A stretch of DNA of 64,000 nt from Prescottella equi (GCF_020171745.1 NZ_JAIVAH010000007.1:124001-188000), one strand, 5' to 3'; numbered from the stretch's first letter, positions 42,738-51,501 are shown. Notes: generated from the sequence alone by a model not told the origin. Numbers and translations: made by a program.

Positions 42738-43988
42738 TCAGAAGCTGTTCGGATCGTCGATCACGCTCTGCGGCACCGGATGCCGGTACAGCTTGGACGC
42801 GTTCTCCCACGTGATCTTGCGCAACTCGTCGGCCGAGAGTCCCTTCATCGACTCGTTGACGACCTCCATCGTGCGGGGCCACAGGCTGTCGCTGTGCGGG
42901 TAGTCCTCCTCGAGGAGGATGTGGTCGATGCCGATGCGGTCGCGCAGCACCATCGTGGAGGGATCCTCCACGGCGCAGAACCAGAAGTTCCGCTTGAGCA
43001 CGTCGGCCGGCGAGATGTCGATGCCGTCCCACGTGCCGTACATCGACGAGTACGTCGTCATGTGGTCGAGCCGATCGAGAAGTGCAGGAACCCAGCCGAT
43101 TCCACCCTCGGACATCACGATCTTGATGTTCGGGAATCGGACCGGGATCTTCGAGAACAGCCAGTCGACGGTCGCGAACATCGCGTAGCCGAAGAACAGT
43201 GTGCCGGCGACGTCCGGCGGGGCGTCCTCGGACGTGCTCGGCGACGTGCTCGACGATCCGATGTGCAGATTGATGACCGTCTCGGTCTCCTCACACGCCC
43301 GCATGATCGGATCCCAGTGGCCCGAGTGCACCGACGGCAGGCCCAGCGCGTGCGGACCCTCGGAGAACGTCACGGCCTTGAAGCCGCGCTCGGCGTTGCG
43401 GTAGATCTCCTGGGCGCCGATCTCCGGGTCGAGGAAGTACGGGATCTGGCACGGGATGATGCGGTCCGGGTACGGCCCGGCCCAGTCCTCGAGGTGCCAG
43501 TCGTTGTATGCGCGGGTGGCCGCGAGCGCGAGTTCCTGGTCGCTCGTGCTCAACTGCAGGCGCTGACCGGCGAAGCCCGGGAGGAACGACGGAAAGTTCA
43601 GGGACGCATACACGCCCGAGAGGTTCATGTCCTTGACGCGGTGGTGGATGTCCCACGATCCGCGGCGCATGTCCTCGAAGCGCTGCGGATCGAAGCCCCA
43701 CTCGTCGACCGGACGCCCGACGACGGCGTTGAAGCCGACGTTCGGGATCTCCTTGCCGTCGTACACCCAGATGTCGGCGCCGTCGCGGTGGATCACCTTG
43801 GGCGCCCGGTCCGCGAACTTGGCGGGCAGGCGACCCTCGAAGGTGTTCTTGGGTTCGACGATGTGGTCGTCGACCGAGATGAACGGGAAGGGCCGGTGCG
43901 CCTTCTCCGGTTCGGGCAGGAATGTGACCTTACCCTTGACGTTCGTCGTGAAGTCGGTGTTGTGGATCAGGTCGTCGAGACTGGCCAT
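42738..43988 (-). CDS. Amidohydrolase-2 family (ACMSD-like) metal-dependent hydrolase/decarboxylase
   Basis: A 416-residue amidohydrolase-superfamily protein. FISVDDHIVEPKNTFEGRLP holds the family's first metal ligands (Asp-His variant of HxH). INLHIGSSSTSPST carries the central histidine, and EEDYPHSDSLWP the final aspartate region. Members of this subgroup act as decarboxylases or hydrolases on ring-cleavage products and phenolic acids. It lies 86 bases downstream of the class II aldolase gene, likely in one operon. The substrate cannot be read out. Confidence 0.88.
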   Translation of the reverse strand: MASLDDLIHNTDFTTNVKGKVTFLPEPEKAHRPFPFISVDDHIVEPKNTFEGRLPAKFADRAPKVIHRDGADIWVYDGKEIPNVGFNAVVGRPVDEWGFDPQRFEDMRRGSWDIHHRVKDMNLSGVYASLNFPSFLPGFAGQRLQLSTSDQELALAATRAYNDWHLEDWAGPYPDRIIPCQIPYFLDPEIGAQEIYRNAERGFKAVTFSEGPHALGLPSVHSGHWDPIMRACEETETVINLHIGSSSTSPSTSEDAPPDVAGTLFFGYAMFATVDWLFSKIPVRFPNIKIVMSEGGIGWVPALLDRLDHMTTYSSMYGTWDGIDISPADVLKRNFWFCAVEDPSTMVLRDRIGIDHILLEEDYPHSDSLWPRTMEVVNESMKGLSADELRKITWENASKLYRHPVPQSVIDDPNSF

Positions 43989-44074
43989 CGTGCACACTCC
44001 TCGGATGCTTGTGGTTCGTCGAATACGGCTGCGCTGCATGCGCAACCGTGAGCTTCATACGGATCTGAAAGTTG

Positions 44075-44869
44075 TCAGTCGAGAACGTCGGGCTCGGTGC
44101 GGATCAGCCTGCGGACCGCACCGGCCCAGTAGACGCCGGCCGCGCGCTCGACGAGCGCTTTCTGCATCGCGACGCGGATACTCTTCTCGATCGGCAAGGG
44201 GTCCTTACCGAGCAGCAGGATGTCGTACGCGAGCCGGCAGAAGCGGTCGATCGACGCCGCGCGGTACACCGCGAGCTCGACCGTGTCGGCGGTCGTGATG
44301 ATGCCGTGGCTGGCGAGGATCACGTTGTTGCGGTCACCGATCATGTCGGCGAGATCGCGGCCCAGCGCGGCGTCGTCGACCTCGCCGGTGTATTCACTGA
44401 CCAGCGAGAGGTCGTCGTCGTACAGGCTGCCGGTCTGGTGCGCGATCATCGGCAGCACGCCGACGGCGGCCAGCAGGGTCACGTAGTAGGGATGGTTGTG
44501 GATGACGACGCGGGCGTCGGGCCGACGGCGGTGCAGCTCGGTGTGGATGTGGTAGGCGGGGGTGACGTCCCACTTCCCCTCGATCACAGCACCGTTCGCG
44601 TCGACACGGCAGACGTCGGAGGCCGAGACCTCCTCCCACCACAGCCCCCACGGGTTGATGAGGAGACTGTCGTCGTCGCGATCCGCCCACGTGATGTGGC
44701 CGGCCATGTTCTCACTGAAGCCGTCATGGGCCAACGTGCGAAAGGCACACGCGAGCTTCTGCTCGTTGGTGAGTTCCACCCCGATGGGCGGCGTGACCCT
44801 GGGCTGCCAACCCTCCATCGAGTTCGATTCCTGCTCTGCAGAATTCGTCGGCTCGTCGAGCACGGTCAC
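44075..44869 (-). CDS. Class II aldolase/adducin-family protein
   Basis: A 264-residue class II aldolase/adducin fold protein. It has the zinc histidines in YHIHTELHRRRPDARVVIHNHPYYVTLLAA, the substrate loop GFSENMAGHITWADRD, LLINPWGLWWEEVSASDV, and the third histidine in NNVILASHGIITTADTVELAVYR. Such proteins cleave or decarboxylate hydroxy-oxo acids, or act as dehydratases. First gene of a likely operon with the amidohydrolase. A 23-base dyad (44922-44944) lies 53-75 bases upstream. Confidence 0.9.
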   Translation of the reverse strand: MTVLDEPTNSAEQESNSMEGWQPRVTPPIGVELTNEQKLACAFRTLAHDGFSENMAGHITWADRDDDSLLINPWGLWWEEVSASDVCRVDANGAVIEGKWDVTPAYHIHTELHRRRPDARVVIHNHPYYVTLLAAVGVLPMIAHQTGSLYDDDLSLVSEYTGEVDDAALGRDLADMIGDRNNVILASHGIITTADTVELAVYRAASIDRFCRLAYDILLLGKDPLPIEKSIRVAMQKALVERAAGVYWAGAVRRLIRTEPDVLD

Positions 44870-44921
44870 GGCGCCTCCTTGCGTCGAGAATGAACCACTT
44901 CGGGAACTACCGAAACTCTAA

Positions 44922-44944
44922 CTTACAAAAGATAGCAATGTAAG
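44922..44944. promoter_or_regulatory. Dyad operator upstream of class II aldolase
   Basis: CTTACA (44922-44927) and TGTAAG (44939-44944) flank an AT-rich 11-base centre, in a stretch much richer in A and T than its surroundings. It is probably the operator/promoter of the aldolase-amidohydrolase unit. Confidence 0.5.
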
Positions 44945-44992
44945 CCCCATCTCATCCCGATCCGGAAACAGGCGCCGAGCCCCGGGAACGAC

Positions 44993-45026
44993 GAAGCGCT
45001 CACCCCCGATCGAGGGTGAGCGCTTC
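44993..45026. terminator. Strong hairpin terminator after HD-domain gene
   Basis: GAAGCGCTCACCC (44993-45005) pairs perfectly with GGGTGAGCGCTTC (45014-45026) around an 8-base loop. It lies 33 bases past the stop of the minus-strand HD-domain gene and separates it from the aldolase operon. Confidence 0.8.
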
Positions 45027-45059
45027 CGGCAGAGCAGTTTTCGTTTCGGGTGGAATCGT

Positions 45060-45647
45060 CTAATCGGCGCCGAAGCCGGATGCCGGCCGCGTGAAGACCT
45101 CACGCAGCAGCGGCACGAAGGTGTCGATCGGCAGCGTGTCGTAGTTCGGATCGAACGACACCTGGTCCCATTCCGCGCAGAAGTGCGCACACGCATCGAA
45201 GTACGGGCTGTCCCGGTAGCGCTCGCGCGTGTCCGGATCCAGCCCGAGCCGATCCCAGTAGTGATAGCCCTGGAACACGCCGTGATGCTTGACCACCCAG
45301 GTGGCCTCGGCATCCAGGTAGGGCGCCACGATGGCTGCAGCGAGTTCGGAGTGATTCGCAGGCGCGATTGCGTCGCCGATGTCGTGCATCAGTGCCGCGA
45401 CCACGAGATCGGTTCGCGCACCCTCGCGCAGCGCACGGGTCGCGGTCTGCAGCGAGTGCTCGTATCGGTCCACCTGGTAGCCGAGCGTGGGACCACGCAG
45501 CGCCTCGAGCATCTCGATCATCGTGTCCGGCAGTCGATCATTGAGAAATATCTTCGACTCCGCCACGATGAGCGCGATGTCCTCGGGGGTCGATTCGTCC
45601 ATCCGCGTGAAGCTCACTTGCCGCTCACCCGACGTATCGATCGTCAT
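45060..45647 (-). CDS. HD-domain protein, PhnZ-like putative diiron oxygenase, copy 1
   Basis: A 195-residue all-helical HD-domain protein. It carries a full six-ligand set in the order known from the mixed-valent diiron oxygenases PhnZ and MIOX: His64 (DRYEHSLQTA), His88-Asp89 (ALMHDIGD), His99 (NHSELA), His122 (VVKHHGVFQ) and Asp161 (EWDQVSFDPNYD). Ordinary HD phosphohydrolases usually stop at four or five ligands, and the EHSLQ and WDQxSFDP elements match the oxygenase branch. I therefore infer O2-dependent C-C or C-P cleavage of a hydroxylated small molecule, with a phosphohydrolase as the alternative. A paralogue lies 0.9 kb upstream, across a TetR gene. Confidence 0.8.
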   Translation of the reverse strand: MTIDTSGERQVSFTRMDESTPEDIALIVAESKIFLNDRLPDTMIEMLEALRGPTLGYQVDRYEHSLQTATRALREGARTDLVVAALMHDIGDAIAPANHSELAAAIVAPYLDAEATWVVKHHGVFQGYHYWDRLGLDPDTRERYRDSPYFDACAHFCAEWDQVSFDPNYDTLPIDTFVPLLREVFTRPASGFGAD

Positions 45648-45707
45648 GACACGAAACCCTTCCACTCGTCGCGGCCGCCGCATGCGCGTCGCCGCTAGTC
45701 CTACTAT

Positions 45708-45721
45708 CTTTATATAGAAAG
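45708..45721. promoter_or_regulatory. AT-rich near-palindrome upstream of HD-domain gene, copy 1
   Basis: CTTTATATAGAAAG, a 14-base palindrome with one mismatch pair, is 60 bases upstream of the HD-gene start and is the most AT-rich spot of the region. It is likely part of the promoter or an operator. Confidence 0.45.
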
Positions 45722-45799
45722 AGTCCGAGCTGCGGGCAAGATCGTGTCCCGCTGGGCAAGATCGCCCTTCCTCAACAGTGCTGTCGCGCGCGGCGCCGC

Positions 45800-46534
45800 T
45801 CAGGCCGACGAGAGCCGCAGCTCGTCCACGACACCCCGCAGGGCCTGCACTTCCCGCCGCAACTGCGCGAGTTCGTCCCCCGCACCGCGCTCCCGGACCG
45901 GATCGGAGTGCACGACCGCCGTCGGCGCCGGGGATCCTGACGCCCGGGCCGTGATGCCGTCGACGAACAGGTCCACCAACGTCGTCGACAGCATGATGTG
46001 ATCGGCGTCGAGCGAGTCCCGGTGCCACCGCGTCGCGGTCCACACGATCTCCCGCAGCAGCCGCTGAAGCTGCGCGGACTCGAAGTCCTTCCGAAAGCTG
46101 TTCTCGGCGATACCGTTCGCGAGGATCCGAGACCACACGTCCTGAGCCTCGACGACACGCGCGTCGATGTGGAGGTACCCGGGCAGGGTCGGTAGGACGG
46201 AGAACTCCTTGTCGTAGATCTCCGACGCATGCGGATGGCGCACCGCGACCCGCAGCGAGACGTGGATCAGATCGCACAGCTGTTCCGGCGCCGCCACGGA
46301 CCAGCGGATCTCGCTCGCATAACTGCACGTCAGGTCGTCGAGGAAGGCGATCAGGATCTCCGAGACCAGCTCGTCCTTGGACCCGAAGTAGTGGTACAGG
46401 CTGCCCGAGTGCAGCCCCACCTCGTCGGCGATGTCACGCACCGTGGTCGCAGCGACACCGCGCGACGAGAACATCCGGGCGGCACACGCGACGATCTCGG
46501 GGCGTCGACTGGGCGTCACTCGCGGCCGGCTCAT
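45800..46534 (-). CDS. TetR-family transcriptional regulator
   Basis: A 244-residue TetR regulator. HTH: EIVACAARMFSSRGVAATTVRDIADEVGLHSGSLYHYFGSKDELVSEIL (residues about 14-62). The C-terminal ligand domain resembles KstR2/FadR-type TetR proteins, ending in a short coiled-coil-like tail (DELAQLRREVQALRGVVDELRL). Its start overlaps the stop of HD copy 2 by one base (TGATG), so the two are co-translated. The dyad at 47191-47225 upstream of HD copy 2 is the likely operator, controlling this operon and the divergent transporter. Confidence 0.92.
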   Translation of the reverse strand: MSRPRVTPSRRPEIVACAARMFSSRGVAATTVRDIADEVGLHSGSLYHYFGSKDELVSEILIAFLDDLTCSYASEIRWSVAAPEQLCDLIHVSLRVAVRHPHASEIYDKEFSVLPTLPGYLHIDARVVEAQDVWSRILANGIAENSFRKDFESAQLQRLLREIVWTATRWHRDSLDADHIMLSTTLVDLFVDGITARASGSPAPTAVVHSDPVRERGAGDELAQLRREVQALRGVVDELRLSSA

Positions 46535-47127
46535 CAGGCCTGCCCGTTCAGATCCTGGTCGCCCCACGCCTTCGGTGGCCGGGAGAAGACCTCCTCGAGC
46601 ATCGGCATGAAGAACTCGAGCGGTTCCGAGTCGTAGTCGGGGTCGAACGACTCCTGGTCCCACGCGGCGCAGAAGTGCGCGCAGGTCTCGAAGTACGGCG
46701 AATCCCGGTACCGGTCACGGCTGTCCGTCGGTATGCCTAGCTTCTCGCCGTAGTGGTAGGTCTGGAAGACGCCGTGGTGCCGGACCACCCACACCGCCTC
46801 GTCGTCGAGCACCGGCCGCAGGATCGCCGCGGCCACCTCGCTGTGGTTGTCCGGGCAGAGGTCGTCGCCGATGTCGTGCAGCAGGGCCGCGACGACGAGG
46901 TCCACCCGGGCACCCTCCCGGTGGGCGCGCGTGGCCGACTGCAAAGAGTGCTCGTATCGGTCGACGCGATAGCCGAACGTGTATCCCCTCATCGACTCCA
47001 GTAGCCGCACAACGGTTCCGAGCCAGTGGTCGCGGCGGTGCCCGGAGGCCTCGTCCCGGATCAACTCCATCTCGGCGACGGTGGCGTCGTCCATCCTGGT
47101 GAATCCGACAGTTCGCGACTCGTGCAC
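46534..47127 (-). CDS. HD-domain protein, PhnZ-like putative diiron oxygenase, copy 2
   Basis: A 197-residue paralogue of the HD protein at 45060-45647, clearly homologous end to end. The same six candidate iron ligands are kept: His60 (DRYEHSLQSA), His84-Asp85 (ALLHDIGD), His95 (NHSEVA), His118 (VVRHHGVFQ) and Asp157 (AWDQESFDPDYD). Retention of every ligand in both copies argues that both are active, perhaps on different substrates or as a heteromer. It is the first gene of an operon with the TetR regulator, divergent from an MHS transporter. The ATG at 47127 is the natural start. Confidence 0.8.
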   Translation of the reverse strand: MHESRTVGFTRMDDATVAEMELIRDEASGHRRDHWLGTVVRLLESMRGYTFGYRVDRYEHSLQSATRAHREGARVDLVVAALLHDIGDDLCPDNHSEVAAAILRPVLDDEAVWVVRHHGVFQTYHYGEKLGIPTDSRDRYRDSPYFETCAHFCAAWDQESFDPDYDSEPLEFFMPMLEEVFSRPPKAWGDQDLNGQA

Positions 47128-47190
47128 GTCTCGTCTCCCCTCGTGAGGCAGTGTGGCCTGGGTAACACTACGCAGCGGGACGATACCCGA

Positions 47191-47225
47191 TCAATCAATT
47201 GATGGGGACCCAATCGATTGATTGA
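47191..47225. promoter_or_regulatory. TetR-type operator between HD copy 2 and MHS transporter
   Basis: TCAATCAAT (47191-47199) and ATTGATTGA (47217-47225) are perfect 9-base arms. The inner bases continue the symmetry partly (TTGAT / ATCGA), giving two adjacent semi-palindromes. It lies midway in the 242-base divergent gap, the expected spot for the TetR protein encoded downstream of HD copy 2. Confidence 0.72.
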
Positions 47226-47369
47226 CATTCGGCGCGTCCTGCCTCAACATGACTTCGCAATTACGGATCGATCCGAACGGAATCCGCTGCGGCCGAACAG
47301 TGCCCACCATCTCCACCGTTTCGAGAGCAAGCTCCCCACCCTCACGGGCAGTCTCCGAAGGAGAACGTC

Positions 47370-48722
47370 ATGACCTCTTCCACCCCGACACCGCGAACGG
47401 ACACGACCGTTCGGGGCAAAGCCCGGATGATCCTCGCGGTCAACATGGGCAACGCGCTCGAATGGTTCGACTGGACCGTTTTCGCGATCTTCGCGGTGTA
47501 CTTCTCGAACCAGTTCTTCCACTCCGACAACGAGGTGTCGAACCTCCTGTCCACGATGGCAGTCTTCGCCGTCGGCTTCGTGATGCGACCGCTGGGCGGC
47601 CTGTTCTTCGGACTCATCGCCGACCGCCGCGGCCGGAAATTCGTCATGGTGCTGACGATGTCGCTCGTCGCCGCATCCAGCGTGCTCATCGCCGTAGCCC
47701 CCACCTACGGGCAGGTCGGGGCCTTCGCGTCGCTGTGGCTGCTGGTGGTGCGCTGCATCCAGGGCCTCGCGCACGGCGGCGAACAGGGCGGCTCGTACAC
47801 CTACATCGCCGAGGTGGCGCGCCCCGACAACCGAGCCCTGTGGGGCAGCACCGTGATCATGTCGACGGTCGGCGGCACGGTGCTCGCCACCCTGCTCGGT
47901 GCCATCATGCGCACTGCCGTCGACTCGTCCACCATGTCCGACTGGGGCTGGCGCATCCCGTTCCTGATCGGCGGTCTCCTCGGCTTCTTCGCCCTCTACC
48001 TACGCCGCGGGCTCGCCGAGTCCGAGACGTTCGAGGACGCGTCGGAGGCCTCTCCCGCGCCGGAATCCCCAGTCAGGGCGGCCCTGCGCGACGTCTGGGC
48101 GCAGCGCGGATCGATCCTCCGGGTCGTCATTCTCGTCGGCGGCACCTCGGTGTTCTCCTACACGTGGTCGGTGAACGCGCCGGCGTACGCGATCAGCTTC
48201 CACGGAGTGGACGACCGGCTCGCGATGTGGTCGGGCGTGGTCGCGAACCTCGTGTTCATCGCCGCTCTGCCACTCGCCGCGATGCTCGCGGATCGCGTCG
48301 GACGCCGGGTGAACAACATGGTGTGGGGCATCGGCGTCGCGGTGCTGGCCTTCCCGCTGTCCGGACTGCTCGACGACTCCGCGATCACTCTCGTGACGGC
48401 GATGTCGCTGGCACTGGTCCTGCAGTCGTTCGCGGCGAGCACCCAGGTCGCGTGGTTCGCCGAACTGTTCGCCACCAAGTCGCGTGCGACGGGCACCGGC
48501 ATCGCGGTCTCGCTCGCGGCGGCGGTGTTCGGCGGCACCGCGCCCTACCTGAACACCTGGCTCACCTCGCGGGGCTCGGCGGATCTCTTCACTTGGTACG
48601 TCGTGGCGCTGGCACTGTGTGTCGCTGTCGCGGCGTTCTTCACCCGGGAGACCAAGGGCATGTCGCTCACGGTCACCCACACCCCGAACCCGTCCACGAC
48701 GACGGAATCGACGCCCGTCTGA
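47370..48722 (+). CDS. MFS transporter, metabolite:H+ symporter (MHS) type
   Basis: A 450-residue twelve-helix transporter of the MHS branch of the major facilitator superfamily (alpha-ketoglutarate, shikimate and betaine carriers). NMGNALEWFDWTVFAIFAVYFSNQFF opens helix 1. The loop 2-3 motif is FVMRPLGGLFFGLIADRRGRK, and GGEQGGSYTYIAE matches the family's G-E-x-G-G-x motif. The ATG at 47370 follows AAGGAGA. Divergent from HD copy 2 and its TetR gene, it probably imports the substrate of this island, most likely an organic acid or zwitterion. Confidence 0.93.
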   Translation: MTSSTPTPRTDTTVRGKARMILAVNMGNALEWFDWTVFAIFAVYFSNQFFHSDNEVSNLLSTMAVFAVGFVMRPLGGLFFGLIADRRGRKFVMVLTMSLVAASSVLIAVAPTYGQVGAFASLWLLVVRCIQGLAHGGEQGGSYTYIAEVARPDNRALWGSTVIMSTVGGTVLATLLGAIMRTAVDSSTMSDWGWRIPFLIGGLLGFFALYLRRGLAESETFEDASEASPAPESPVRAALRDVWAQRGSILRVVILVGGTSVFSYTWSVNAPAYAISFHGVDDRLAMWSGVVANLVFIAALPLAAMLADRVGRRVNNMVWGIGVAVLAFPLSGLLDDSAITLVTAMSLALVLQSFAASTQVAWFAELFATKSRATGTGIAVSLAAAVFGGTAPYLNTWLTSRGSADLFTWYVVALALCVAVAAFFTRETKGMSLTVTHTPNPSTTTESTPV

Positions 48723-48777
48723 TCCAGGTTCGCATTCCCCTCCCGGACGCCGCGCGCCTGTGACAACATGTGCTGTC

Positions 48778-48812
48778 CGTGCACCTGGTCACGATTCGTG
48801 ACCAGGTGCACG
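48778..48812. terminator. 35-base near-perfect palindrome between transporter and LuxR regulator
   Basis: GTGCACCTGGTCACGA (48779-48794) and TCGTGACCAGGTGCAC (48796-48811) are perfectly complementary around a single base; one more pair extends it on both sides. It lies 55 bases after the transporter stop and 70 bases before the LuxR gene. It may act as a terminator, but a one-base loop means that as DNA it is also an ideal dimer operator. Confidence 0.6.
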
Positions 48813-48882
48813 AGCAGGGTTTCGCAGCGGGGGCGAACCAATCGCACCGACGGGGGTCGGTGGACATGGGGAGTGTGTTGCT

Positions 48883-51444
48883 GTGGCAGTAGATCGATCG
48901 GCGATCGCGGCCGGCGGACGATTACCGCGGGCGGAGCGATTCCTGCTGAACCGCCCACGCCTGTTCCAGTTGTTGTCCGGACCGACGGCGCTGACCGTCG
49001 TCCGCGGGCCGCGCGGCGCAGGAAAGACGGCACTGCTGCGAACCTGGGCCCGGGTGCGGCCCGACTTCACCGGATCCGTGATCGATCCGGGCACTCCGTC
49101 GCCGGACACGTCGCCGAATGATTACTGGGACAGCGTGTCCCAGGAAATTGGCAGAACGACCCAGAGCGATTCCGACGACCCGATCGTCCTGCTGCTCGAC
49201 GACGTCGACCGACTCCGCGGCCCGGACACGGAGTCCCACGTCCTCGCGCTACTCGACAGCGACGAACGCCTGCAAGTCGTCGTCACGACCCGATCGACGT
49301 CCGTGTTCGACGACGCCACGATGCTCGACGTCGACGGGCTGACGATCTCCCCCACGGATCTGCTGTTCACTCCCACCGAATCGCAGGCCGTGTTGCAGGC
49401 CCGCGGAATCGACCTGGCGCCACATCTTCTGGAGACGGTGCAGACCGTGACGGGCGGCTTTCCGCCGCTCGTGCAGGCCGCCGTCTCGGTCGCCCGCCCG
49501 TTCGGCACCGACTACGAGGAGAGCCGGGACCTCGCCCGCCGCGCGCTCGAGCGCTCGATCGATCGGTACGTCGAGCGCACGATCCTGAGCGACCCCGATC
49601 TGGCCGACCTGCGTCAGTTCATGCTCACGATCTCCGCGGCGCGGATCGTCACCGACGAGGTGGCCACTGTCCTCGCCGACGACGACGCCGCGCCGGAGCG
49701 GGTGCGGGCGCTCGAGGCCGCCGGCCTGCTGGTCCGTTCGACGTGGCCCCGGGACGGCGAATGGCGCTTCCCGCCGCCGATTCGCGAATCCCTGATGCGC
49801 GATCTGAGACTGGAGGCTCCGCAGGGGCCGCTGCGCGCGTCGGGCACCCTGGCCCGCTGGTTTCTCGGACGCGGCGAACTCGATCCTGCGCTCGCGCATG
49901 CCGTCGAGGGCCAGGACTGGGAGCTGACGGTCTCGATCCTCAAGTCCAACTGGGTCGAGCTGGTCTCGCGCCACTTCCGGTTGGTGCGTGAGTCTCTGCT
50001 GGCACTGCCCGCCGCGGCGGCCGCCGACGACCTGTCCATCAAGGCCGGGCGTGAACTGTTCCTGCGATTCGGCGCCGACTCGGCGGGCTTCGCGGCACCC
50101 ACCGTCCCGTCGTACGACATCGAGGTCTCCGAGGCCGACATGTCGGTCGTCACCGAGACCCTCGCGGTCGGGACCGTGCAGTCACTGATCCTGCGGGTCG
50201 CGGGCGACTTCGAACGGGCCGACGAGATGACCGCGCAGCTGTCCGCGTTGGCGGACCGCGCGATCGAGGTGCAGCACGGCCAGCTCACCGAGTTCCTGCC
50301 GCTGCTGCGTCTGCAGTGGGGCATCACCCACCAGCTGCGGGGTGACCTCACGCGGGCGTCGACCGAGCTGCGCCGCGCGCACCACGGCAACCGCCCCGCC
50401 GGGACCGACTTCATCGCCCGGAACGCGGCCGGCAACCTCGCCCTCGGTTACGCCCTCACGGGCGAACTGACCCACGCAGACTCCTGGCTGGACCGCGAAC
50501 GGCGCTACGACGACTCGGGGTCGGGGATGTCGTCGATGGTCCGGGTCGGCGGCCTCGTCGCGTCCGCGCTGGTCGCGCTGGACCGCATGGACGTCACGCT
50601 CGCCGCAAAGGCCCTCGCCGAGCTCGGCGATCTGCCCGACGACGAGGAGTTGTGGGCGTTCGCGCTGTACGCGCACTGCCAGCTGGCCCTCGTGACGGGC
50701 AACGCGGAGCAGGGCCTGGACCGGCTGCATCGCGCGACCGCGGTGTACGACAGGTGGTTCACGTCCGGGTCGGTCGCGGCGCCGCTGCTCGCCGCGACCG
50801 AGGCCGATCTGTTCTCGGCACTCGGCCGCGGCAACGACACGTGGGCTGCGCTCGAGCAGGCCCGCGGACGCGGCCCGTGGACGGCGATCGCCCGGGCCCG
50901 GATGGACCTGGCGAGCGGCTATCCCGCGTCCGCGCTCGCCGGCTGCGCCCGACCGGTGATCGCGAACTGTCCGCATCCGCGGATCCGGATGGAGTCGGCA
51001 CTGCTGCAGTCCGTCGCGCACCTGGACATGGGGAACACGGAACCGGCCGTGACGCTGCTGCAGCGCGCGGGCGCGCTGTTCGAGCAGACCGGGCTGGTCC
51101 GCCCGTTCGCGTCGCTGTCCGCGAATGCCGTCGAACGTCTCGTCGGCCTGGGCGTGGACCTCCCCGAGGCGTGGCCGGCGTCGGCGCCCCCGGTCGGTCG
51201 CGAGGTGTTTCCCGAGCGGATCCGCATGGTCGGCATCAGCGACCGCGAGTCCGCGGTCCTCGAGGCGCTGGCGTCGACGCCGTCGGTCGCGGAGATCGCC
51301 GGACAGCTCTACGTCTCGCAGAACACCGTCAAGACGCAGCTGCGCAGCCTGTACCGCAAGCTCGGCGTCCATTCGCGGGCCGACGCACTGCTGACCGCGA
51401 CCCGGCTGGGATTGCTCGCGAGCCGGCACGACACCGACGGCTGA
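48883..51444 (+). CDS. LuxR-family regulator with AAA/STAND ATPase domain (LAL/MalT type)
   Basis: An 853-residue large ATP-binding LuxR regulator. Walker A is VVRGPRGAGKTALLRTW (residues about 40-56), Walker B PIVLLLDDVDRL (100-111). A long helical TPR-like sensor region follows (about residues 300-770: LARWFLGRGELDPALAHAVEG, LRLQWGITHQLRGDLTRASTELRRAH). The C-terminal HTH is SDRESAVLEALASTPSVAEIAGQLYVSQNTVKTQLRSLYRKLGVHSRADALLTA. The GTG at 48883 follows GGGGAG. Target genes are unknown; the pirin/thioesterase/dioxygenase genes downstream are on the same strand, with their own promoter signals. Confidence 0.92.
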   Translation: MAVDRSAIAAGGRLPRAERFLLNRPRLFQLLSGPTALTVVRGPRGAGKTALLRTWARVRPDFTGSVIDPGTPSPDTSPNDYWDSVSQEIGRTTQSDSDDPIVLLLDDVDRLRGPDTESHVLALLDSDERLQVVVTTRSTSVFDDATMLDVDGLTISPTDLLFTPTESQAVLQARGIDLAPHLLETVQTVTGGFPPLVQAAVSVARPFGTDYEESRDLARRALERSIDRYVERTILSDPDLADLRQFMLTISAARIVTDEVATVLADDDAAPERVRALEAAGLLVRSTWPRDGEWRFPPPIRESLMRDLRLEAPQGPLRASGTLARWFLGRGELDPALAHAVEGQDWELTVSILKSNWVELVSRHFRLVRESLLALPAAAAADDLSIKAGRELFLRFGADSAGFAAPTVPSYDIEVSEADMSVVTETLAVGTVQSLILRVAGDFERADEMTAQLSALADRAIEVQHGQLTEFLPLLRLQWGITHQLRGDLTRASTELRRAHHGNRPAGTDFIARNAAGNLALGYALTGELTHADSWLDRERRYDDSGSGMSSMVRVGGLVASALVALDRMDVTLAAKALAELGDLPDDEELWAFALYAHCQLALVTGNAEQGLDRLHRATAVYDRWFTSGSVAAPLLAATEADLFSALGRGNDTWAALEQARGRGPWTAIARARMDLASGYPASALAGCARPVIANCPHPRIRMESALLQSVAHLDMGNTEPAVTLLQRAGALFEQTGLVRPFASLSANAVERLVGLGVDLPEAWPASAPPVGREVFPERIRMVGISDRESAVLEALASTPSVAEIAGQLYVSQNTVKTQLRSLYRKLGVHSRADALLTATRLGLLASRHDTDG

Positions 51445-51501
51445 CGCGCCCGGACCCGGGTGGGAATAGATCGAGTTCGAGGTTGTTGAGCTACGGTGAA
51501 C

